Assembly: GCF_003254665.1 (NCBI RefSeq)
Contig: NZ_QHGY01000002.1
Location: forward strand, 62,001 to 126,000
Length of the DNA stretch: 64,000 nucleotides
Source of the DNA: Billgrantia lactosivorans
Lineage (GTDB): Bacteria; Pseudomonadota; Gammaproteobacteria; Pseudomonadales; Halomonadaceae
Direction: 5' to 3'
A model generated the notes under the pieces. The model was not told the origin of the DNA. It worked only from the letters and a program-made list of their open reading frames with translations, and searched no databases. The position numbers and the translations under genes are program-made. Within the stretch, counting starts at the first letter, position 1; the number at the start of each line of letters is the position of its first letter. This document shows positions 58,422 to 64,000 of the stretch, in pieces.

Positions 58422-59201
58422 TCAGGCGTCGTCCTGCTCCTCGGCCGACATCGCTGCGTCTTGCCGACGCCGGCGCACCAGGCGGCCGAACAGAATCCCT
58501 ACCTCGTAGAGCAGGTACATCGGGATGGCCAGCAGGCTCTGGGAGATCACGTCGGGCGGCGTCAGCAGCATGCCGACCACGAAGCAGCCGAGGATGATGT
58601 AGGGCCGCTTCTTCGTCAGGCTCTCCACCGTGGTGGCGCCGGAGAGGATCAGCAGGAAGGTGGCGATGGGGATCTCGAAGGCCACGCCGAAGGCGAAGAA
58701 CAGCTTGAGGACGAAGTTGAGGTACTGGTTGATGTCGGTCATCACCGCCACGTTCTCCGGCCCTGTCTGGGTGAAGAACTGGAACAGCAGCGGGAAGACG
58801 ACGTAGTAGGCGAAGGCGGCGCCGGCATAGAACAGCCCCACGCTGGACGCCAGCAGCGGCAGCGCCAGGGCCTTCTCGTTGTCGTACAGCCCGGGGGCGA
58901 CGAAGGCCCAGGCCTGGTGCAGCACGTAGGGGATGGCGACGAACACCGCCACCACCAGGGTCAGCTTGAACGGGGCCAGGAACGGCGAGGCCACCTCGGT
59001 GGCGATCATCTGCGAGCCTTCCGGCAGCATGCCCATCAGCGGCTGCGCCACGAAGGTATAGATCTCGTTGGCGAAGGGGTAGAGCCCCAGGAAGATCACG
59101 AAGATCGCCACCACGGCCCGCAGCAGGCGCGAACGCAGCTCGATCAGGTGCTCGATCAGCGGGGCCTGGCCAAGTTCCTGCTTGTCGTCGGAGTCGCTCA
59201 T
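58422..59201 (-). CDS. tatC: Sec-independent protein translocase TatC
   Basis: A 259-residue TatC with six membrane segments, the receptor for twin-arginine signal peptides. The conserved cytosolic N-terminus APLIEHLIELRSRLLRA is followed by the first helix. FVAQPLM, YQAWAFVAPGLYDNEK-type HQAWAFVAPGLYDNEK, and the FGVAFEIP segment are present. The last gene of tatABC on the minus strand; its start overlaps the tatB stop by four bases. Confidence 0.96.
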   Translation of the reverse strand: MSDSDDKQELGQAPLIEHLIELRSRLLRAVVAIFVIFLGLYPFANEIYTFVAQPLMGMLPEGSQMIATEVASPFLAPFKLTLVVAVFVAIPYVLHQAWAFVAPGLYDNEKALALPLLASSVGLFYAGAAFAYYVVFPLLFQFFTQTGPENVAVMTDINQYLNFVLKLFFAFGVAFEIPIATFLLILSGATTVESLTKKRPYIILGCFVVGMLLTPPDVISQSLLAIPMYLLYEVGILFGRLVRRRRQDAAMSAEEQDDA

Positions 59202-59626
59202 CGGGAAGCGGCGTCCTTGTCATCGTCGGAGGGGGTGGGCTCGCTGCCGGCAGTCCGGGCGTCGGCCAGGGCGTCGTCGAGGCGAGCGGAGGCCGGCGGT
59301 GGCGCCTCGCCGCCGCCCTCGGCCGAGGTGGGTCGCTTGGCATCGCCCTGGCCTGGCGTCGGAGCGGGGTCGGCGATGCTCTCCACGTCGCGCTTGGCCT
59401 TGCTCAGGCTCTCGTCGAGCTTGGCCTGCTGCTCCTTGAGCTTCTGGCGCAGCTCCTCCGCCTCGAGCTGCGAGTTGATCTCTCGCTGCATGCTCGACAC
59501 GGTGCGCTTGATCTTGCCGACCCACAGCCCCACGGTGCGCGCCGCCTTGGGCAGGCGCTCCGGGCCGAGCACGAGCAGACCCACGATCCCGAGGACCAGG
59601 AGTTCGAGGAAGCCGATATCGAACAT
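59198..59626 (-). CDS. tatB: Sec-independent protein translocase TatB
   Basis: A 142-residue TatB. The N-terminus MFDIGFLELLVLGIVGLLVL is the membrane helix with the conserved Glu8. The GPERLPKAART hinge and an amphipathic helix follow, then a variable acidic tail rich in Pro, Ala and Asp. Partner of TatC in substrate recognition. It lies 6 bases after tatA. Confidence 0.94.
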   Translation of the reverse strand: MFDIGFLELLVLGIVGLLVLGPERLPKAARTVGLWVGKIKRTVSSMQREINSQLEAEELRQKLKEQQAKLDESLSKAKRDVESIADPAPTPGQGDAKRPTSAEGGGEAPPPASARLDDALADARTAGSEPTPSDDDKDAASR

Positions 59627-59632
59627 GGAGGC

Positions 59633-59902
59633 TTACTTGCGCTCTTCCCGTTCCTCGACGCTGTCCGCCGCCTTCTTTTCCTCGGCGCGAACGTCATACG
59701 TGTTGGGCTGCTCTTCGTGGGTCACCTTGGCCTGCGGCTGGTCGTCCTTGCCCGCCTTGTCTTCCTCGTTGACGGCCTGCTTGAAGCCCTTGACCGCGCC
59801 GCCCAGGTCGGAGCCGACGTTGCGCAGCTTCTTGGTGCCGAAGATCAGGATGATGATGCCGAGTACGATCAGCAGTTGCCAGATACTGATGCCACCTAAC
59901 AT
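59633..59902 (-). CDS. tatA: Sec-independent protein translocase TatA
   Basis: An 89-residue TatA. Membrane helix [18 protein letters not shown], then the [21 protein letters not shown] hinge and amphipathic helix, and a charged tail. It polymerises to let folded proteins across the membrane. First of the tatABC genes, 48 bases after hisE on the same strand. Confidence 0.95.
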   Translation of the reverse strand: MLGGISIWQLLIVLGIIILIFGTKKLRNVGSDLGGAVKGFKQAVNEEDKAGKDDQPQAKVTHEEQPNTYDVRAEEKKAADSVEEREERK

Positions 59903-59950
59903 GAAGGGTTACCTCTGAGTCGGGTTTCCGGCGAATCCGGAAGACAATGT

Positions 59951-60286
59951 TCACTTTGACCTTGCGGCCTTCTCTTCGTGCCCGGAAATTCCGAAACGAC
60001 GGGCCAGCTCGTCAAGCACGTCCCGGTGGTCGAGACCGAGATGCGACAGCATCACCAGGCTATGAAACCACAGGTCGGCGGTTTCGGCGACAAGTGCCTT
60101 GCGTTCGGCGTCGCCACCGGTCTCGGCGTCCTTGGCCGCCAGCAGGGTCTCCGTGGCTTCCTCGCCGACCTTCTCGAGTATCTTGTTCAGCCCCTTGTCG
60201 TGCAAGGCGGCTACGTAGGATTCGTCGGGATCGGCGCTGCGTCGTTGGCTCACAACGTCGAAGAGTTCATCGAGAATATCACGCAT
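59951..60286 (-). CDS. hisE: Phosphoribosyl-ATP pyrophosphatase
   Basis: A 111-residue HisE, second step of histidine synthesis (PR-ATP to PR-AMP). Conserved features are [24 protein letters not shown] and a second acidic helix [19 protein letters not shown], whose Glu/Asp bind magnesium. In Pseudomonas the neighbouring hisI (PR-AMP cyclohydrolase) lies between ubiB and hisE; here the 30-base gap to ubiB has no hisI. Confidence 0.94.
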   Translation of the reverse strand: MRDILDELFDVVSQRRSADPDESYVAALHDKGLNKILEKVGEEATETLLAAKDAETGGDAERKALVAETADLWFHSLVMLSHLGLDHRDVLDELARRFGISGHEEKAARSK

Positions 60287-60316
60287 GCGGGCGGCTCCGA
60301 TTGCGATAGGTCAAGA

Positions 60317-61942
60317 TCATTGCCAGGCCAGCAGCGCCAGGCCCAGCCCGGCCATCAGCAGCAGCGGCCAGGGTTGGTTGGCGCTCCATTCGGCCAGCGG
60401 CTGCCAGGCCAGCGCCAGGCCGGCGAGCAGCAGGCCCAGGCGCAGCCGGCGCCAGCTGCGCCGCTTCTCGCGCAGCTGGTGCTGGATGTCACCCAGGGCC
60501 TGGGCCTGGCGGCGACGCTGGCGATGCTCGTGCTCGATGCGGCTGAGCGCCTGGTGGGCCACCGAGGGCAGCTCGGGCAGCTGGCGCGACAGCTCCGGCG
60601 CCTGGCGCTTGAGCGATTCCCACAGCCCTACCGCCCCGGCGCGCTCGTGCATCCAGCGCTCCAGGTAGGGCTTGGCGGTGCTCCACAGGTCGAGGTCGGG
60701 ATAGAGCTGGCGCCCCAGGCCCTCGATGTTGAGCAGGGTCTTCTGCAGCAGCACCAGTTGCGGCTGTACCTCCATGTTGAAGCGGCGTGCGGTCTGGAAC
60801 AGCCCGAGCAGCACCTGGCCGAAGGAGATGTCCTTGAGCGGCTTCTCCAGGATCGGCTCGCACACCGTGCGGATGGCGGCGGCGAATTCGTTGGCGCGGG
60901 TGTCCTCGCCGACCCAGCCCGACTCGATGTGCAGCGCGGCGACCTCGTAGTAATCCTGGTGGAAGAAGGCGAGCAGGTTGCGCGCCAGGTAGTCCTGGTC
61001 CTCGCGGGTGAGGCTGCCGACGATGCCGCAGTCGATGGCGATGTACTGGGGATCGTGGGGGTGCTCGCGGGAAACGAAGATGTTGCCCGGGTGCATGTCG
61101 GCATGGAAGAAGTTGTCGCGGAACACCTGGGTGAAGAAGATCTCCACGCCGCGCTCGGCGAGCCGCTTGAGATCGGTGCCCTGGGCGCGCAGCGCGGCGA
61201 TGTCGGCCACCGGGATGCCGTGGATGCGCTCCTGCACCATGACCCGGCGGCGGGTATGCGACCAGTGGACGGTGGGTACGTGGAGCAGCGGCGAATCCTT
61301 GAAGTTGCGCTTGAGCTGCGAGGTGTTGGCCGCCTCCTTGTGCAGGTCGAGCTCGTCGAACAGGGTGGCCTCGTAGTCGCGTACCACTTCCACCGGGCGC
61401 AGGCGGCGTGCCTCGGGAATCAGGCTCAGCAGACCGGCCACGCGGTACATCAGGGCCATGTCCTGGCGCATCACGCGGTCGATGGCGGGGCGGATGATCT
61501 TGACCACCACGTCCTCGCCGCTGTGCAGGCGGGCGGCGTGCACCTGGGCGATCGAGGCCGAGGCGAGCGGCTCGGCCTCGAAGTGGGCAAAGGCGAGGTC
61601 GAGGGGCATGCGCAGCTCGGTCTCGACCAGCGCCCTGGCGTCTTCGCCGGGGAAGGGGGGGACCTGGTCCTGCAGGCGGCGCAGCTCGTCGGCGATCTCC
61701 TCGGGCAGCAGGTCGCGGCGGGTCGAGAGCAGCTGGCCGAACTTGACGAAGATCGGGCCCAGCGACTCGAGCGCCAGGCGCAGGCGCGCGCCGCCCGTGC
61801 GCCGGCCAACCGGCACCAGGCGCAGCGGCGAGAGCAGGAACGCCAGGCGCAGCCACCACGGCAGGCGCTTTAGCGGCAGCAGGGTATCGAGGCGGTAGCG
61901 GGTGATCACCCAGATGATGCGCAGCAGGCGGAGCCCCATCAT
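60317..61942 (-). CDS. ubiB: Ubiquinone biosynthesis atypical kinase UbiB
   Basis: A 541-residue UbiB (E. coli 546). A protein-kinase-like ATPase that supports the ubiquinone Ube complex. The KxGQ motif appears as [16 protein letters not shown], followed by [14 protein letters not shown] (Ala-rich loop), DVVVKIIRP and the catalytic loop [12 protein letters not shown]. Two C-terminal hydrophobic segments (about 495-540) anchor it in the inner membrane. Its ATG overlaps the ubiJ stop (ATGATG; one codon of uncertainty). Confidence 0.95.
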   Translation of the reverse strand: MMGLRLLRIIWVITRYRLDTLLPLKRLPWWLRLAFLLSPLRLVPVGRRTGGARLRLALESLGPIFVKFGQLLSTRRDLLPEEIADELRRLQDQVPPFPGEDARALVETELRMPLDLAFAHFEAEPLASASIAQVHAARLHSGEDVVVKIIRPAIDRVMRQDMALMYRVAGLLSLIPEARRLRPVEVVRDYEATLFDELDLHKEAANTSQLKRNFKDSPLLHVPTVHWSHTRRRVMVQERIHGIPVADIAALRAQGTDLKRLAERGVEIFFTQVFRDNFFHADMHPGNIFVSREHPHDPQYIAIDCGIVGSLTREDQDYLARNLLAFFHQDYYEVAALHIESGWVGEDTRANEFAAAIRTVCEPILEKPLKDISFGQVLLGLFQTARRFNMEVQPQLVLLQKTLLNIEGLGRQLYPDLDLWSTAKPYLERWMHERAGAVGLWESLKRQAPELSRQLPELPSVAHQALSRIEHEHRQRRRQAQALGDIQHQLREKRRSWRRLRLGLLLAGLALAWQPLAEWSANQPWPLLLMAGLGLALLAWQ

Positions 61943-62577
61943 GGCGTGGCCTCGTGTTCCAGTCGACGGCGCAGCCGGGCCAGGCGGGCGTCGAGGCGGT
62001 CGGCGGCCACTTCCAGTTCGGTGAGGTGGTCGCGCAGGGCCTCGAACTGGTGCCGTCCGGGCAGCAGGCGCGCCTCCTCGAACACGTACTCGGCGATGTC
62101 GGCGCGCAGCTCCTGCTGGGCGCGCAGTCCCCAGCGGACCATGCGCCTGAGCCCTTCGGCCAGGCTGTGGGCGGGCACCTCGCCGAGCCAGCGGGCGAGC
62201 TCCGCCTCCCAGTCGATGTCGAGGTCGAAGAACAGCTCGCGGACCTCCTCGAGCAGGTGGACCCGACCGCGAACCGCCAGGCGGCCGCGAAACATCAGCC
62301 GCTCCATCGGCTCGCCGCCGAGCAGCTCGACGAGGGCCTCGGTGTCGAGCTCGACCACGGCGTCGGCGGCGTTTTCGTCGGGTTCGTCCTGGCGCATCAG
62401 GTCGACCCCGTGGGCATGGAAGCTCAGCAGCAGCGTCAGGGTGGGGGGTTCCAGGCGCAGCAGCAAGCGGCTGCCGGCCAGCCGCGCCAGGCGCGAAGGG
62501 GCGGCCAGGTCGCGGGCGAGCAGGGCGTTGAGGGTGCGCTCGATGCCTGCCAGCAGCAGGGGCGGGGTCAGCGTCAT
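61939..62577 (-). CDS. ubiJ: Ubiquinone biosynthesis accessory factor UbiJ
   Basis: A 212-residue UbiJ (E. coli 201). The N-terminal SCP2-like lipid-binding domain (about 15-115) includes [17 protein letters not shown] and [19 protein letters not shown]. The C-terminal coiled coil (about 170-205) ends [17 protein letters not shown]. It works with UbiK in aerobic ubiquinone synthesis. Conserved ubiE-ubiJ-ubiB order. Confidence 0.93.
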   Translation of the reverse strand: MTLTPPLLLAGIERTLNALLARDLAAPSRLARLAGSRLLLRLEPPTLTLLLSFHAHGVDLMRQDEPDENAADAVVELDTEALVELLGGEPMERLMFRGRLAVRGRVHLLEEVRELFFDLDIDWEAELARWLGEVPAHSLAEGLRRMVRWGLRAQQELRADIAEYVFEEARLLPGRHQFEALRDHLTELEVAADRLDARLARLRRRLEHEATP

Positions 62578-62584
62578 CGGGACC

Positions 62585-63352
62585 TCAGAGCTTGATGCCG
62601 CGATGCAGGGCGACGATGCCCCCGGTCAGGTTGGTGTACTCGACCCGCTCCAGCCCCGCCGCCTCCATCATCGCCTTGAGCGTCTCCTGGTCGGGATGCA
62701 TGCGGATCGATTCGGCCAGGTAGCGGTAGCTGTCGGCATCGCCCGCCACCATCTGGCCCATCCTGGGCAGCAGGCGGAAGGAGTACTCGTCGTAGGCGCG
62801 GGTCAGCACGGGGTTGTTGGGCTTGGAGAACTCCAGCACCAGCAGCCGGCCGCCTGGCTTGAGCACGCGGGCCATGGAGCGCAGCGCGGCGTCCTTGTCG
62901 GTGACGTTGCGCAGGCCGAAGGCGATGGTGATGCAGTCGAAGCTGTTGGCCGGGAACGGCAGGCACTCGGCGTTGGCCTGCACGTACTCGACGTTGCCGC
63001 CGACACCGTTGTCGAGCAGCTTGTCGCGGCCGACCCGCAGCATCGAGGCGTTGATGTCGGCCAGGACCACGCGACCGCGGGGGCCGACCATGCGTGAGAA
63101 CTTGAGCGTCAGGTCGCCGGTGCCGCCGGCGATGTCGAGTACGCTATGGCCGGGGCGCACGCCGCTGCGCTCGATGGTGAGGCGTTTCCACAGCCGGTGG
63201 ATGCCGAACGACATCAGGTCGTTCATGACGTCGTAGCGCGCCGCCACGGAGTGGAAGACGTCGGCCACGCGAGAGGCCTTTTCCTCGACCGGCACTTCCT
63301 GGTAGCCGAAATGCGTGGTGCGCTGGTCCCCGGGGGTGGAGTGAGGGCTCAT
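62585..63352 (-). CDS. ubiE: Ubiquinone/menaquinone C-methyltransferase UbiE
   Basis: A 255-residue SAM methyltransferase (E. coli 251). It C-methylates the benzoquinol ring in ubiquinone, and menaquinone where present. Motifs are [20 protein letters not shown], the SAM loop [16 protein letters not shown], and [20 protein letters not shown]. The product gene of the ubiEJB operon, 7 bases before ubiJ. Confidence 0.96.
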   Translation of the reverse strand: MSPHSTPGDQRTTHFGYQEVPVEEKASRVADVFHSVAARYDVMNDLMSFGIHRLWKRLTIERSGVRPGHSVLDIAGGTGDLTLKFSRMVGPRGRVVLADINASMLRVGRDKLLDNGVGGNVEYVQANAECLPFPANSFDCITIAFGLRNVTDKDAALRSMARVLKPGGRLLVLEFSKPNNPVLTRAYDEYSFRLLPRMGQMVAGDADSYRYLAESIRMHPDQETLKAMMEAAGLERVEYTNLTGGIVALHRGIKL

Positions 63353-63501
63353 GCGTGAAGGGCTCCCGAATCGCTGCGGAAAGGTGAGGGCAGGGCCTCT
63401 TGGTGCGCCACATTGTAGCCTTCCCCCGGCGCGCTTGTCTTTGACCTGCTGGCCGCCTGTCGGACTTGAGCGCTCGTCGCGAGAACTTCGGCGTGCGACG
63501 G

Positions 63502-63885
63502 CTATAGCTGCTTGATCTCGATGCCCAGCGGTTCCCGGCTGGCGCCGGCCTTCTCCAGGCGCGCGATATAGTCGGCCCAGTATGCCTCGCGGTGCTCGAT
63601 CAGCTCGTGAAGGTAGTCCCAGCTGTAGAGGCCGCTGTCGTGGCCGTCGTCGAAGGCGAGCTTGACGGCGTAGCGGCCCACCGGCTCGATGTTCTTGAGG
63701 CCGACGTGCTTCTTGCCCACCTGCAGCACGGCCTGGCTGGGATGATGGCCGCGCACCTCGGCGGAGGGCGAGTAGACCCGCAGGTACTCGACCGGCAGGC
63801 GGTGGCTCTCGCCACCGGCGTAGGTGAGCTCCAGCTCGCGGGCCTTCTTGTGGTAGTGGATCTTGCTGGGGATGGGGGCGGTCAT
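63502..63885 (-). CDS. DUF971 (gamma-butyrobetaine hydroxylase-like N-terminal) protein
   Basis: A 127-residue protein made only of the DUF971 domain, the N-terminal zinc-binding-type domain of gamma-butyrobetaine hydroxylases without the catalytic part. It has [20 protein letters not shown], the [21 protein letters not shown] core, and [13 protein letters not shown]. In many proteobacteria this stand-alone gene follows hslVU. Possible role in iron-sulfur or metal handling is only suggested by domain context elsewhere. AGGAGT (63891-63896) is its ribosome-binding site, and a 13-copy heptamer array abuts it. Confidence 0.87.
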   Translation of the reverse strand: MTAPIPSKIHYHKKARELELTYAGGESHRLPVEYLRVYSPSAEVRGHHPSQAVLQVGKKHVGLKNIEPVGRYAVKLAFDDGHDSGLYSWDYLHELIEHREAYWADYIARLEKAGASREPLGIEIKQL

Positions 63886-63899
63886 GACAGACTCCTGAC

Positions 63900-63990
63900 T
63901 TCGAGCTTCGAGCTTCGAGCTTCGAGCTTCGAGCTTCGAGCTTCGAGCTTCGAGCTTCGAGCTTCGAGCTTCGAGCTTCGAGCTTCGAGC
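63900..63990. repeat. Perfect 13-copy heptanucleotide tandem repeat
   Basis: TTCGAGC repeated 13 times without a single mismatch (91 bases), starting 15 bases upstream of the DUF971 start codon and 4 bases from its ribosome-binding site. Each junction also forms the palindromes TCGA and AGCT, so the array can fold on itself. The unit is not a multiple of three. The window ends 10 bases after the array. Confidence 0.97.
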
Positions 63991-64000
63991 GGCTCGTGGC

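Noticed and set aside
63900-63990. CRISPR array or iteron origin
   Set aside because: Repeats are contiguous 7-mers without spacers, and no cas, repA or dnaA-box cluster is present.

Overview
The window is a GC-rich, densely coded stretch of a gammaproteobacterial chromosome. Gene content and order (argB-algC-dut-coaBC-radC-rpmBG-mutM; rpsB-tsf-pyrH-frr-uppS-cdsA-dxr-rseP-bamA-skp-lpxD-fabZ-lpxA-lpxB-rnhB-dnaE-accA-tilS; ubiE-ubiJ-ubiB-hisE-tatABC) match the Pseudomonas/Oceanospirillales pattern. The strong GC bias at third codon positions, acidic proteins and accessory genes (DUF3087, YeeE/YedE, DUF971) suggest a Halomonas-like member of the Halomonadaceae. That placement is inference; no rRNA gene is present.

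Layout. 0.0-4.0 kb, minus strand: argB (cut by the window edge), algC, dut, coaBC. 4.1-9.6 kb, plus: radC, rpmB-rpmG, mutM, rlmI-like, a DUF2007 protein, a thioesterase and ald. 9.7-13.8 kb: trpS, a YeeE/YedE sulfur transporter and the malic enzyme maeA, facing acnA (minus, 14.0-16.8 kb). 17-19.3 kb: a CPXCG zinc-ribbon protein, trxB, slyX and a membrane-anchored cold-shock-domain protein. 19.5-27.3 kb, minus: a lysine/peptidoglycan block (hypothetical, dapE, dapD, an ArsC-like protein, dapC) followed by glnD and map. 27.4-48.4 kb, plus: translation factors, isoprenoid and phospholipid synthesis, outer-membrane assembly, lipid A, DNA polymerase III alpha, acetyl-CoA carboxylase and tilS. 48.4-54.3 kb: a short ppx divergent from rho, then ubiD-fre-folM and a 41-residue membrane peptide. 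54.3-55.9 kb: a DAHP synthase gene with an elaborate leader. 55.9-58.3 kb: a DUF3087 protein, hemB, elbB. 58.4-63.9 kb, minus: tatC, tatB, tatA, hisE, ubiB, ubiJ, ubiE and a DUF971 gene, with a perfect heptanucleotide array just upstream of the last.

Most of the window is conserved housekeeping sequence. The most interesting part is the 480-bp leader of the DAHP synthase gene. It holds a 42-codon leader peptide with the run Q-Y-W-Y-W-F, a set of mutually exclusive hairpins ending in a 14-bp intrinsic terminator, and then a second aromatic-rich reading frame that stops 4 bases before the aroG start codon. Read together these look like a two-stage, aromatic-amino-acid-sensing control: transcription attenuation followed by translational coupling. 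Second is the 13-copy perfect TTCGAGC repeat directly upstream of the DUF971 gene's ribosome-binding site. Third is a 95-bp nested palindrome between trxB and slyX.

I see no rRNA or tRNA gene, insertion sequence, prophage, CRISPR array or foreign-looking island.
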